DNA from: Ampullaceana balthica
Taxonomy: Eukaryota; Mollusca; Gastropoda; Lymnaeidae
NCBI GenBank assembly: GCA_944989445.1
Contig: CALYLW010000060.1
Coordinates: 1,057,959 to 1,121,958, forward strand
DNA: 64,000 nucleotides
Reading direction: 5' to 3'
Shown: positions 34,846 through 46,710 of the stretch, in pieces
How the letters are laid out: each line of letters opens with the position of its first letter
Position numbering within the stretch: position 1 is the stretch's first letter
Made by a program: the position numbers and the translations under genes
The notes under the pieces: model-generated
Database searches by the model: none
What the model saw: the letters and a program-made list of their open reading frames with translations, nothing else
What the model was told of the DNA's origin: nothing

Positions 34846-35195
34846 TGTGAGCGGTGATTCGTGAACTGCTTATCCAGTAACGTACACAGTTACACCCTAT
34901 GACAATTTGTTACACCAGACCCAAACCCAACGCATTTTTTGTTCACAGTATATATATATATCAGGTATCATGTAATTTCTTTGAAACTCAGTAATCAATA
35001 ATAGACCTAAACACGATTTGCATATTTTTTTAGGTTTTTCGCCTAGAATAGATATCCGCAATTTTTAATCGATTTATATTTAACCACGTAATCTAAATTT
35101 ATTGTTATGATTATTTTAAAATTTGCTAAAAAATATATTCCCACAATATTCCACGTGCTCGATTTTGTCACTATAGAAAGAGATCAAGCCTAACA

Positions 35196-35539
35196 ATAAA
35201 ATACTACTACTACTACTACTACTAATAATAATAATAATATTAATAATAATAATAATAATAATATAGTAAAGTAAAAAAAAATATCCCCTTACAGACCATG
35301 CTGGCCTATGGGACACGTGAAGCAGCTTTCACAAGTTTTTTTATAGCCACGAGGGGATTGTGTGACTAGCACAATGCCCAGCCGCCTTTACTTCCCCAAC
35401 TGATGTCGGGTACGCACTGGAGCTGGGTGGACTCAGGGGCGCCCTTGGCCACGAGAACAAGACCCAGCCTTCGCCGAGACTCGAACCCGCAACTCTCGGT
35501 ACGCCAGCCGAGCGCGCTTCCGCTCGACCACCGTGCCCC
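35196..35539 (-). mobile_element. tRNA-derived SINE, copy 2, with (ACT)n(AAT)n tail
   Basis: The minus-strand head is GGGGCACGGTGGTCGAGCGG with box A-like TGGTCGAGCGG, then box B-like GGGTTCGAGTC. The body matches copies 1 and 3 (AGCTGGGTGG and CCCAGCCGCC on the plus strand). Its 3' end on the minus strand runs into a trinucleotide tail, (ACT)5-6 and (AAT)n on the plus strand at 35196-35266, as SINE tails often do. Confidence 0.75.
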
Positions 35540-35713
35540 ATAAAATAGTAATAATACAATAAATTTTTGAGAAGTTATATAACGCGTTACCCTAACAAGC
35601 AGCTGGGCTTACACCACTTTACATTTTAAAAAAGTAACAAATATAATATGTATAAAGGCATTCAATTTTCAATTTAAAACATTTATGTCGTAATGAAACA
35701 AAACATATAATAA

Positions 35714-36106
35714 CTAGACGCCCCGCGGCGTAGCATACGTCGCAGACTTGCTCATGGAGAGTTCTTTTACCCCTTTAATGCACTTTTTTAAGGCGCCTAT
35801 GGCGCCGACCTTTTTCAAAAGCCCAACTAACTTGTCCTTATTTGATCAATACGAAATAGTAAACTTTCTGAAATGTACACAAAGTATTTTATAACTTTTT
35901 ACATTGTTCCCTTTTTACACAATTAAAATATCAGCGAAAACAATTACGTCATATAATTTTTTTTTACAGCGCATATTTAATTTGCACACCTTTTGATGCA
36001 TTGGTGCAGTAATTTGGTGCGCTGCTTTCTAACATTAGTATCTGTTGCACATGCAGCTTCTTGTTGCCTCGCAGGGTCCGACCACGAAGAGAATTATATA
36101 TATAGA
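35714..36106 (-). mobile_element. Non-autonomous Helitron, 393 bp
   Basis: On the minus strand it begins TCTATATATATAATTCTCTT directly after A, and ends with a hairpin (GACGTATGCTACGCCGC), a short GGGGCGT spacer and CTAG directly before T. TC start, 3' hairpin, CTRR end and A|T insertion site without duplication are the Helitron rules. Copy 39825-40842 has the same two ends. No Rep/helicase. Confidence 0.78.
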
Positions 36107-36501
36107 TTGATATGTTTCAATTTAAATTAAATGAAAACGTAAGTTACAATTTTTAGAGACATTTTAAAGTAATCTGTGTTACCAAAATGTTTTCTTTTAT
36201 GCCTTTAAAATTATGAATACAAATACAGTTGTGACTAAACAAATCAGATTTTAATATTGTATTTATAGACATCTAATCAAAAGTATGAAATTAAAACATT
36301 CAATTTGATATAAATTTTTGTCAAATAGTAGTCGTGCATTAGATTTCCATTTTTTATTGCTTTGCAAGTGCACACCACTTGAACTCGATCTCTAACATTA
36401 GGGAAAAAATGTCAATATAGATCTATACTAAATTTCTTCTACCCCTCGTTGCTTATACAAAAAACTCTATTCGCGACAAATTTATTTCAATAATTTAGAA
36501 C

Positions 36502-37604
36502 CAGGGTTCCCAACCTGTGGGTCGCGACCTCCAAATTGGGGGTCGTGAAGAGTTTTCTGGGGGTCGCCAATTTCTACATTCGACAAAAAATAATCACTTT
36601 AATGCAATCTTGCACTGATGAATTCGTATTCGTACATATAATACATTTAACACAAATGCCGAATAGAGAAGTTATAAGATGATTAGTATACATAGCTATA
36701 AGTAAGTCTGTTAGTTTATTTTCAACAGTTAGCGCTCCAAAACAATATTCAACACGCGAATGTCACGTGTTCTTCAAAGTGTGCTGTGTGATTGGTGGCT
36801 CACTTTAACTGTTGTCCCGACGCATACCAAAAGGCTTCACCATTGTTTTCTTTTCAAGTTGATGAATAAACAGTTGTATGCCTACGTGAAATATATTCAT
36901 TCAGTTCAGATGATATCAAAGAAGAGTTCCTATTTTGTAGTGGAATTGAAATTACTACAAAAAGGGAAGATATTATGGAGAAGATAAATACATTCTTTTG
37001 AGACTGACGCATTCAAGTGGAAAATTATCTGTGGGGTTTGTACGAATTGTGCACGATCTATGCTTTGTTAAAAATCAGCCTTTAAGATAAAATGAAAAGA
37101 ACTTACTCCCCAAGCAAGGGAAATCAACTGTATAATTCACAGGTTCGCCCTTGACAATAACACTATAGCAACTCTCCTGCAAGAGGTACTACATTTCCCG
37201 GCTAAAAATTGTTAATAAAGTGAAAACTGAAGTTCTTAATACTCGTCTGTTTAAAGAAATGTGCAAAAAATTGATTCTGATCTCGAGGTTCTTCTTTTCT
37301 ACAATTCAGTAGAAAGGTTGTGGAAAGAAAATGTTGTGAATCTTATCTTTGAATTAAAGATTGCTTCGGGTTGTTTCTTTAACGGCCATGGAAGCATGAA
37401 AATTTGGTATATGTTAACGACGAAGATTGGTTGAAAATAGTAGCAAAAATAGCAGATATACATGTATTAATAATGCGAAATAGGCTGCACCTGAAACTTC
37501 GGGGAAAAGGAAACGGATATTATCATATTTCTAGATACTTTCGGGGAATTGTATTTCAGTTTCAAAACTGGTTTAAAAAAAATTAAGTCTTGGGAACATT
37601 GCCC
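36502..37604 (+). mobile_element. Decayed hAT transposon, SCAND3/ZBED5-like
   Basis: The left end CAGGGTTCCCAACCTGTGGG plus TCGCGACC is a typical hAT terminal repeat. The right end CTTGGGAACATTGCCCTG is a looser inverse. The 8-mers outside (TTTAGAAC, TTTGAGAA) do not match well, so the right boundary is uncertain. The coding remnant lies inside. Confidence 0.65.
36860..37590 (+). pseudogene. Transposase remnant, SCAND3/ZBED5-like hAT
   Basis: Broken frames give, in order: DIKEEFLFCSGIEITTKRED, then IMEKINTFF (stop), WKIICGVCTNCARSMLC, INCIIHRFALDNN with LLQEVLHFPAKN, VNKVKTEVLNTRLFKEMCKK, a shift, DLEVLLFYNSVERLWKENVV, and DWLKIVAKIADIHVLIMRNR. These are consecutive blocks of the hAT catalytic domain of SCAND3/ZBED5-like proteins (known form: EELLFC..L, CTDGA.AM, HC.IHR.AL, LN.RLF..LC, L.H..VRWLS.G). 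The position of the acidic DGA triplet reads NCA, so even that catalytic residue is lost. Confidence 0.78.
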
Positions 37605-37617
37605 TGTTTGAGAAACT

Positions 37618-37872
37618 CTCTAGATGTAGCCATCATTCCCGGATGTAGCCATCATTCCCGGATATAGCCATCATTCCCGTATGTAGCCACCATTCATGGT
37701 TGTAGCCATCATTCCCGGATGTAGCCATCATTCCCAAATGTAGCCATCATTCCCGTATGTAGCCATCATTCCCGGATGTAGCCATCATTCCCGGATGTAG
37801 CCATCATTCTCGGATGAAGCCATCATTTTCGGATGTAGCCATCATTCCCGGATGTAGCCACCATTCGCGATG
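37618..37872. repeat. 19-bp minisatellite, about 13 copies
   Basis: The unit is GGATGTAGCCATCATTCCC, with single-base variants (CACCATTC, ATAGCC). Confidence 0.95.
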
Positions 37873-38413
37873 ACTTACAAGATAAATTCTTGGATTAGCG
37901 GTATGATTCCTCAGCACGTAACTTGTTTAATGAAAAGTTTCTCACATAATTTTGTTGTGGAATGTATCATCCATACCCAAATCAGACGATGCTTGACCTT
38001 TGACCTTTAGTTCCAATTGTATCTATATATCTCTGTGAGAGTGAATTTTAAACTCTTCTTTATTTAATAACAAAAAGATAGAAATACATTAAATGTTGAG
38101 AATGACTTAAGGTTGGCGTTAACAAAAAACTCTCCCGAGAATTATGAAGCTGGTTTTAAAGGCATGCAAACACAACCATCTCCTTAAATTAATTATTAAA
38201 CATAATTTAAAATAAAGTTATACTTAAAACACATATTTTAAAAAGAAAAGCCTTATTATGAATAACTTTTTCCTGTGCATGGGGGTCGCGAGTATTCTTC
38301 TACATATTCTTTTGGCCTGAGACTTAGTCATCTTAAGGCCTTGGTTATTACCTGGGAAACCTGCTTCATCTGCTGAGCAGTGCTATATAACATTGTCTTT
38401 ACGACGGGTCTGC
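37873..38413. other. AT-rich spacer, nothing recognised
   Basis: A GGGGGTCGCGAGT near 38280 recalls the hAT end at 36502 but has no partner. Confidence 0.4.
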
Positions 38414-38806
38414 TTTTATACCAATAAAGAGTTCAATACTCTGTAGTGTTTTAATATGGGCTATCAAGTTCTTATATACCAATAAAGAGTTCAATATTCT
38501 GTAGTGTTTTAATATGGGCTATCAAGTTCTTATATACCAATAAAGAGTTCAATATTCTGTAGTTTTTTAATATGGGCTATAAAGTTCTTATATACCAATA
38601 AAGAGTTCAATATTCTGTAGTTTTTTAATATGGGCTATCAAGTTCTTATATACCAATAAAGAGTTCAATATTCTGTAGTTTTTTAATATGGGCTATAAAG
38701 TTCTTATATACCAATAAAGAGTTCAATATTCTGTAGTTTTTTTTAATATGGGCTATCAAGTTCTCATATATCAATAAAGAGTTCAATATTGTGTAGTGTT
38801 TTAAAT
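38414..38806. repeat. 58-bp minisatellite, about seven copies
   Basis: The unit is AAAGAGTTCAATATTCTGTA plus GTTTTTTAATATGGGCTATC and AAGTTCTTATATACCAAT. CTATCAAG and CTATAAAG versions alternate over the central copies, suggesting a two-unit (116-bp) amplification step. Confidence 0.95.
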
Positions 38807-39000
38807 GTACACAAAGTATTTTATAATAGGGGGGGGTTGGTTAAAAGCCCAAGTAACGTATCCTGGTAGGATAAATACTAACTATTCCTGAAATGTACAC
38901 AAAGTATTTATATAATTTTTTTTTCAGTGCTAATCACCACGCGATTTTTAACTAATTTTAGAAAGCAGCGCAGCAAATTACTGCACCAAAAAATAACTCT
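38803..39000. mobile_element. Rearranged Helitron interior fragments
   Basis: AATGTACACAAAGTATTTTA (38803) and its repeat at 38889 match the interior of the Helitrons at 35714 and 39825. GAAAGCAGCGCAGCAAATTA near 38962 is another interior segment in inverse orientation. The ends are missing. Confidence 0.45.
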
Positions 39001-39176
39001 TTGAGTCAGTCAGCACTGTTTACAACACAAATGCTGACGTCAAAGATTCGTGCGTTGTTTGGTTAATATTAATCTGGAAACCAAAATGATTATGATTTTT
39101 AAGTCTATATTTTCAATTTTAAAAAAAAGCAGAGTGATGTCCCTTAGCATTAGGCCACAGTCAGAGATAATTGAGA

Positions 39177-39178
<2 letters not shown>

Positions 39179-39252
<74 letters not shown>
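39179..39252. repeat. (TA)n microsatellite
   Basis: An uninterrupted TA run of about 73 bp, capable of cruciform extrusion. Confidence 0.95.
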
Positions 39253-39255
<3 letters not shown>

Positions 39256-39824
39256 TATTTAATATCCGACGGCTATAAAACATTAGAACGTTTTTGAGTT
39301 TGCACCCGAAAATCTTTTTGGCACAAAACAAGTTTTAAAAATAAAACTAACAGGAGACCGAAGGCTCAAAATGTGTTTTTTAAAATGTATAACTTGAACC
39401 ATTTAGGACGCCATGGCCATTTCATGTTCTTGAGTAATATAAGATTTTGATTTATTATTTTATTCAAGAAATTGCCCTGATAATTTAATATGAATTTGAG
39501 TACAAGAGCAATAAACATGTTTTAAATTATCACTCATTGTGGGACTGTCGCCTTTAATTTAGTTTTTTTTTCTTTTGTAAGCTTTCAAAATATTTGTTTT
39601 TTAATTTGTTTTCTTTGAAAAGTTGGACATTGTTTGCACACTTCAGAGAAGGTTTGTGGAATTTTTTAAATTTTTTTAATAGTACCACTCAATGGTTTCT
39701 TAATACAGAGATCGAAGTCAAGTGACGTGTTACATGGATATACATGATTGTCTTTGAAAAACAGACGAACACAATTGTCATTCCTTAGGCAAAGCAATAC
39801 ATGACGGTAAATGGATTAAATTTA
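39253..39824. other. AT-rich spacer, nothing recognised
   Basis: No exon, RNA or repeat end identified. Confidence 0.4.
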
Positions 39825-40842
39825 CTAGACGCCCCGCGCCGTAGCATACGCCGCAGACTTGCTCATGGAGAGTTCTTTTACCCCTTTAATGCACTTTTTT
39901 AGGGAGCCTACGGCGCCGACCTTTTTCAAAACCCCAACTTACTTGTCCTTGTTTGATCAATACGAAATATTAAACTTTCTGAAATGCACACAAGGTATTT
40001 TATAATAGGGGTTGTAGGGCCCCTTTGTTTTTTGATGTTATAATTAACCATCATCAAATCCTCTTTTTAAATCCCTTATATTAACTTCACCGGCGTCTCT
40101 GTCTCTCTGTCTCTCTGTCTCTCTCTCTCTCTCTGTCTGTCTGTCTTGGGCTCGGCGGGCGGAAAAACAGAAGTCAAAAATGACCCACTTCCCATGATCC
40201 GATCGAACTGAAATTTGGCACACGGACCCGTCTGACCTAACAATGCATCGTATCAAAATTTCAGATCGATCGAACATACCGTAATTAAATTAATGCATTT
40301 TTAGTTTATCCTTATATGAGGTATGTAATTTTAATTCACGGTTTGTTATTGTTTTTTTGCCACGTGAAATTTTGAGCTGACGCGTTGAGGCGACCCAACG
40401 AAGCGACGGGCGCTTTTGTTTACATTTTACGTGTCACTCTGAGCTCGGTCAAGCGAATCGGTGACCAGACTTTTCCCCTCTCCCCCCACCCACCCCCCCC
40501 CACTAGGGTTATGTTGCAAAGTTGAGTTAAGACAGATTCAGTCTGTAAATGTTTGAAAATAATCAATACTGTTAGTTATGTCTCATATATAAGGGATTTA
40601 TAGTCAAAAACTTTGTTTTTACGGGTTTGTTTTATTACATTGTTCCCTTTTTACAAAATTAAAATATCAGCGAAAACAATAACGTCATATAATTTTTTTT
40701 AACAGCGCATATTTAATTTGCACACCGTTTGATGCATTGGTGCAGTAATTTGGTGCGCTGCTTTCTAAAATTAGTATCTGTTGCACATGCAGCTTCTTGT
40801 TGCCTCGCAGGGTCCGACCACGAAGAGAATTATATATATAGA
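39825..40842 (-). mobile_element. Non-autonomous Helitron, 1018 bp, carrying a nested repeat X
   Basis: Same ends as 35714-36106: minus-strand start A|TCTATATATATAATTCTCTT and 3' end GCGGCGTATGCTACGGCGC hairpin, spacer, CTAG|T. Compared with the short copy it carries about 570 bp more at 40067-40638, which is repeat X. The split is visible because the Helitron at 61052 reads CCTCTTTTTACATTGATCCC across that point. Confidence 0.75.
40067..40638 (+). repeat. Dispersed repeat 'X', copy 3, nested in a Helitron
   Basis: AAATCCCTTATATTAACTTC at the left and CATATATAAGGGATTT plus ATAGTCAAAAACTTTG at the right match copy 1 (3811-4345). Contains a GTCTCTCTGTCTCTCTGTCT tract in the same place as the 148-bp CT run in the 60-kb copy. 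Confidence 0.65.
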
Positions 40843-40891
40843 TAATATGATGGAACACATAACTACGTTTATCAGTGAGATAATTTTTTTG

Positions 40892-41090
40892 TTACTTTCG
40901 AAAGTAAAGTATGGAAAGGTGTTTTTTTAGTGCGGTTTTGAATACCTATTTAGAAGAAATAGTACGAATGTGTATTGACAGAGAATTCCATGTTTTCAGG
41001 GCTAACCCAAGAGAAAGAATTTTCGCCAAATGTTTACTTGCGTGATTTAGGAGGAGAAGGAATACGAGTGTCTGCATAAGAGAGTAGATA
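40892..41090 (-). pseudogene. LINE reverse transcriptase C-terminal remnant
   Basis: Read across frames on the minus strand: ADTRIPSPPKSRK, stop, TFGENSFSWVSPE, frameshift, KTWNSLSIHIRTISSK, stop, VFKTALKKHLSILYFRK and the terminal stop. This is the same protein end as the LINE at 19621 (DTR..., TFG.RSFS..AP..WNSLP..IR, FKTALK.HLF). Two internal stops and a shift show decay. Confidence 0.65.
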
Positions 41091-41154
41091 ACGAACGGTT
41101 GAATGGACAGAAAAAAGTTCAGCGTGATAGGAAGGGCTTGGGTAGGAAAAATGG

Positions 41155-41720
41155 TTGTGTCTGCGTCTTCTTCTCTTTCACACCTCACTCACTCTCCATT
41201 CCTTTCTCTATACCTCCATGTTTTTCCCCCTCTCTCATATATTTGATATCTCTCTATCCTTCTCTCTAATTATTTTTTTTAGCTTGTTCCGCTCTCTCTC
41301 AATCGCCCTGTCTCTCCCTGTGTCTCTTTCCCACTCTATATAAACATGTTTATCGCTGTCTCTCTTTTTGCCACTCCAATTTCCCCCATATCCTCATTTT
41401 CTCTCTACATATATGTTTATCTCTTCACCCTCTCTGTATATCTCTATTTATTCTTCAGTTTAATCTTCTCTGTCTTCCCCCCTAACTCTCTGTACCTCAC
41501 TTTCTACATATTTCTTCATATATCGCTGTTTTTGTCTGTGTCTTCTCCCCCTCTCTCCTCCCTTTCTTTTTAGCTTTATCTGTCCATTTATGTCTCCTCC
41601 TCTTATCTTTCCTCTTTATAACTTCCGGTTTCTCTTTCTCACAGCGTGTCCATATCTCTCCATCTATCTTTCTCTCGCTGTATGTTTTTGTCACTTTCTA
41701 AAGCTCTCTAATTTTCTCAC
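41155..41720. repeat. Degenerate CT-rich polypyrimidine tract
   Basis: About 560 bp with plus-strand C+T strongly dominant and CTCTCT, TCTCCC and TTTCTC motifs, too irregular for a clean unit. The open frames on it (60-82 codons of Ser/Leu/Phe) are by-products. Confidence 0.75.
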
Positions 41721-41884
41721 TCTTCTACCAGAACAGTGGTTGCACATGTTAGGTAGTCAATTTGGAGATTTAAGTATAGAATTTTACATTTTTTATTCAC
41801 CACAGCACGGAAATGCAACCAAAACAGGAAGCCGGTAAAAAAAAATTAGTTCAGTTCTAATTGATGTGAAAGTTGAGGCTTAAC

Positions 41885-43556
41885 CTGAGAAAGTGTGGGC
41901 TATCAAATGTCTGTCTAGGAATGTGTTCCTGTGTGGGCTATCAAATGTCTGTCTAGCAATGTGTTATGTGTGGGCTATCAAATGTCTGTCTAGGAATGTG
42001 TTTCTGTGTGGGCTATCAAATGTGTGTCTAGGAATGTGTTATGTATGGGCTATCAAATGTCTGTCTAGGAATGTGCTCCTGTGTGGGCTATCAAATGACT
42101 GTCTTGGAATGTGTTCCTGTGTGGGCTATCAAATGTCTGTCTAGGAATGTGCTCTTGTGTGGGCTATCAAATGTCTGTCTGAGAATGTGCTCTTATGTGG
42201 GCTATCAAATGTCTGTCTAGGAATGTGTTCCTGTGTGGGCTATCAAATGTCTGTCTAGGAATGTGCTCTTGTTTGGGCTATCAAATGTCTGTCTAGGAAT
42301 GTGCTGCTGTATGGGCTATCAAATGTCTGTCTAGGAATGTGCTCCTGAGTGGGCTATCAAATGTCTGTCTAGGAATGTATCCTGAGTGGGCTATCAAATG
42401 TCTGTCTAGGAATGTATCCTGTGTGGGCTATCAAATGTCTGTCTAGGAATGTATCCTGTGTGGGCTATCAAATGTCTGTCTAGGAATGTGCTCTTGTTTG
42501 GGCTATCAAATGTCTGTCTAGGAATGTATCCTGTGTGGGCTATCAAATGTCTGTCTAGGAATGTATCCTGTGTGGGCTATCAAATGTCTGTCTAGGAATG
42601 TATCCTGTGTGGGCTATCAAATGTCTGTCTAGGAATGTATCCTGTGTGGGCTATCAAATGTCTGTCTAGGAATGTATCCTGTGTGGGCTATCAAATGTCT
42701 GTCTAGGAATGTATCCTGTGTGGGCTATCAAATGTCTGTCTAGGAATGTATCCTGTGTGGGCTATCAAATGTCTGTCTAGGAATGTGCTCTTGTTTGGGC
42801 TATCAAATGTCTGTCTAGGAATGTATCCTGTGTGGGCTATCAAATGTCTGTCTAGGAATGTGCTCTTGTTTGGGCTATCAAATGTCTGTCTAGGAATGTA
42901 TCCTGTGTGGGCTATCAAATGTCTGTCTAGGAATGTGCTCTTGTTTGGGCTATCAAATGTCTGTCTAGGAATGTATCCTGTGTGGGCTATCAAATGTCTG
43001 TCTAGGAATGTGTTATGTGTGGGCTATCAAATGTCTGTCTAGGAATGTGCTCTTGTGTGGGCTATCAAATGTCTGTCTAGGAATGTATCCTGTGTGGGCT
43101 ATCAAATGTCTGTCTAGGAATGTATCCTGTGTGGGCTATCAAATGTCTGTCTAGGAATGTATCCTGTGTGGGCTATCAAATGTCTGTCTAGGAATGTATC
43201 CTGTGTGGGCTATCAAATGTCTGTCTAGGAATGTATCCTGTGTGGGCTATCAAATGTCTGTCTAGGAATGTATCCTGTGTGGGCTATCAAATGTCTGTCT
43301 AGGAATGTATCCTGTGTGGGCTATCAAATGTCTGTCTAGGAATGTATCCTGTGTGGGCTATCAAATGTCTGTCTAAGAATGTGCTCCTGTGTGGGCTATC
43401 AAATGTCTGTCTAGGAATGTATCCTGTGTGGGCTATCAAATGTCTGTCTAAGAATGTGCTCCTGTGTGGGCTATCAAATGTCTGTCTAGGAATGTATCCT
43501 GTGTGGGCTATCAAATGTCTGTCTAAGAATGTGCTCCTGTGTGGGCTATCAAATGT
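41885..43556. repeat. 37-39-bp satellite, about 44 copies
   Basis: The unit is TGTGGGCTATCAAATGTCTG plus TCTAGGAATGTATCCTG (37 bp), with a 39-bp form ending ATGTGCTCTTGTT or CTCCTGTG. In the centre 37- and 39-bp forms alternate regularly (42780-42990 and 43340-43540), giving in-frame 76-bp periodicities on both strands. No protein is inferred. Confidence 0.95.
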
Positions 43557-43839
43557 CTTTACTGTGATTAGTCTAGACGTAAATTAGTGGCATTAAAAAT
43601 ATAACGAAAATGTTTGTAAAATTGTTCACAAACGAAACCATCCGGCTGCCACTAACTATCATATTTTATTTAATTTAATTTTTTATTTAATTTATTTTTT
43701 TAAATATTTTTTTTTGGGGGGGGGGCATAATAAAATTGGTTTGAGGAAAAATGTATGTATCATAATGTATCATAATGTATCATTCAAAATTAGAAAATTC
43801 GTGGTCAAATGTCCGACACTAGGATACCATACCAAGATA

Positions 43840-44635
43840 CTAGCCGGGGCTTTGAGAGCGAAGGCTAAAGGCCATATGTCGTGTGTTAGATACAGATGAA
43901 CAGGATTTAACGGTAAAATGTTTCAATGAGAATATGACCGCCTCGTAGATTTCAATTATTTTCTCAAAATATCTTATTTTAAATTTCATTGTAAGTTCAG
44001 CTCAAATCTTCGCAAAAACATTTCAGAAAGGGGGGGGGGAGTTGTTAACTTGCAACAGGAACAAAATATAATTTGCTGTAGCAGGAAAAAAACTTATTGC
44101 ACCCAACTTTTTCAAAATGAAAATTTTGCCTGGAATGTTTACCAATTTGTAATCTGAGTAAAGTGACCACTCATCATCTATGATTTTTTGGGTTATTTTC
44201 TTATCATCATCACGACAATATTTGTATATCCTATATCCACACGTTGGAGATAGGTAAAGTCATAAGTTCTACGTGCATCAAAGCCCGTCCAAGGACGTTC
44301 CGTCACCGTTCGGTGGCATGTTGCAACTCCCCTCCAACAGCCGTCTGGACCGGCATTACATGTGCATCGCGTCAAAAATACTATTCATTATAGTTAAAAT
44401 AAATAACTCTTAAAAACAGAGCTCTTTGCTATAAATCCCAACGCGCATAACTCAAAATAAAGTCTGTGAAGAAATACTGCACCATAAATAACTCGTTTTG
44501 AACGTCCGCGTAAATGGCGTAAACGTGATCAATATGATTGGCTGTAGGAGTCATATGTGTTTGAGGGACCAATCGCTATAGATGACCGGACAGAACGGAC
44601 AGAAAGGACAGAAACTTGCCTTTTATTATATAGGA
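43840..44635 (-). mobile_element. Possible Helitron of a different subfamily
   Basis: The minus strand begins TCCTATATAATAAAAGGCAA after A and ends AAAGCCCCGGCTAG before T, so TC start, CTAG end and A|T site are all present. The 3' hairpin is weak (short CTT/AAG and AGCC/GGCT pairing only). The interior has no recognisable gene. Confidence 0.4.
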
Positions 44636-45221
44636 TTTGCTCACATCTGATATCTATATCCAGCTTAACTTAGTAACATCCAATGTTTCAAGCGAATAGT
44701 CAGAAATGTTTGTATGTCCACATAGAACTTTTGACGCGATTAGCATTGCAGAAATTGACATTATCAAGTAAAATATTATGTGTGAACTTTAAGCACACTT
44801 GTATGAGTACGTTTTATTGCTCCAATAAACAACACATATGCACAGTTTTCACGGTGTATCAAAAATTTAAGCTCCCTTTCAACCTTTCAAATATTTTATT
44901 CTTAGCATTAGAGACCCGAAAGAAGAACTCATGGGATTATGCTAATGGAAACAAGCAAGTCAGAGTGATTCTTACCTTATAAAGTACGAAAACTTGTCCG
45001 CACGTTCAAAAGACAAGAATACCATTGTTTTTTCAAAATACACGTAGACCATTGTAGAAAGTGCCTCGGGCGTATTCTTTTCATTTGACGTAAGAAGTTT
45101 CTTTTCTCTTTAATGTAAAAATCTAGTTTTTGCACGAATTTGAAATATTACCCAGCACTCTTATAGTAGTAGTACCTGGTCTTGTAAAGTGTGACATCAC
45201 ATTACGGTTACATTTTATAAA
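44636..45221. other. Spacer, no gene recognised
   Basis: A 99-codon plus-strand frame at 44683-44982 has Cys/Leu/Phe-rich content but no motif I know. It has no supporting splice or promoter evidence. Confidence 0.4.
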
Positions 45222-45745
45222 TGTGGGTGTCAGACACTGTCATATTGATAGGTGTAGGTGACAGACATTGTCATATTGATAGGTGTAGGTGACAGACACT
45301 GTCATATTGATAGGTGTAGGTGTCAGACACTGTCATATTGATAGGTGTAGGAGACAGACACTGTCATATTGAAAGGTGTAGGTGACAGACACTGTCATAT
45401 TGATAGGTGGAGGTGACAGACACTGTCATATTGATAGGTGTAGGTGACAGACACTGTCATATTGATAGGTGTAGGAGACAGACACTGTCATATTGATAGG
45501 TGTAGGTGTCAGACACTGTCATATTGATAAGTGTTGATATGAGACGCTGTCATATTGATAGGTGTAGGTGATAGACGGTGTCATATTGATGGATGTAGGA
45601 GACAGACACTGTCATATTGATAAGTGTTGATATGAGACGCTGTCACATTGATAAGTGTTGATATAAGACGCTGTCACAATGATAAGTGTTGATATAAGAC
45701 GCAGTCACAATGATAAGTGTTGATATAAGACGCTGTCACGTGCAC
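45222..45745. repeat. 31-bp minisatellite, about 17 copies
   Basis: The unit is TGATAGGTGTAGGTGACAGA plus CACTGTCATAT. From about 45520 on, the copies switch to a TGATAAGTGTTGATATAAGA plus CGCTGTCAC version, a sharp subfamily boundary. Confidence 0.95.
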
Positions 45746-46369
45746 GTATATCGACCTACGTATACTATGAACAATTAACCTAATTTGATCAAAGTAATAG
45801 TTTTTTTACATTAATAAAAAATAGTTTTACTGTAGTGTACTTCACACTTTTTAGCACTTTGTAGATTTGAAAGGGGGGGGGGTTGGATTATTATCTGTGG
45901 AATAAATAAGGAAATATTCCTTAAAATAGATTAAGATTTAATAGGAATAGGATGACGAGTTGATCCCGATTATATCATGAAATGATGAGGATTGGTTGAG
46001 AATTAGTTGAGGATTGGATCCCCAATGGATTAGGATTTAATTAGGATTTGATGAACAATGAATTAAGATTGGAATAAGTCCGACTAGATTCCAATGTCCA
46101 AAGTTGTTGACAGGAAATTAGAACCCAGTGGGAGCTATTGCCAGCGGAAGAAAATCTTAGTGTTTTTTTTTATTTCATAAAAAGAACTTATAAAGTTTAG
46201 AGACATTATATCAGCCAATACATTGTAGCAAAGACATTTATTTTTCTTTGCTAAAAAAGCATTGCTAGACTTATGTTTTTCATTTCATGCAACTCGGCAT
46301 CGTTTATTGAAGGGTTTCGTTTAGGCTGGAAGTAAATTTGTCAGTAATAACTTTAAAAAGTATGAAGCA
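45746..46369. other. AT-rich spacer with GATTAGGATT-like short repeats
   Basis: 45925-46080 has loosely repeated AGGATT, ATGAGGATT and TAGGATTTAAT motifs, a decayed short repeat. A G10 tract lies near 45871. Confidence 0.45.
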
Positions 46370-46685
46370 TTCATGGTACATCGTGACCTTCTGATAGATG
46401 CTCACAGGACATCGTGACCCTCTGATGGATGCTCACAGGACATCGTGACCCTCTGATAGATGCTCACAGGACATCGTGACCTTCTGATAGATGTTCACAG
46501 GACATCGTGACCTTCTGATAGATGCTCACAGGACATCGTGACCCTCTCATGCATGCTCACAGGACATCGTGACCCTCTGATAGATGCTCACAGGACATCG
46601 TGACCTTCTGATAGATGCTCACAGGACATCGTGACCTTCTGATAGATGCTCACAGGACATCGTGACCTTCTGATAGATGCTCGGA
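46370..46685. repeat. 31-bp minisatellite, ten copies
   Basis: The unit is GATAGATGCTCACAGGACAT plus CGTGACCTTCT; CCCTCT and CTTCT variants are interspersed. Confidence 0.95.
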
Positions 46686-46710
46686 TGAAAGCGTTGAGGA
46701 CTATGAACAT

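Noticed and set aside
44683..44982. 99-codon frame as a small gene
   Set aside because: No recognisable family, no promoter or splice signals, and a length that is attainable by chance.
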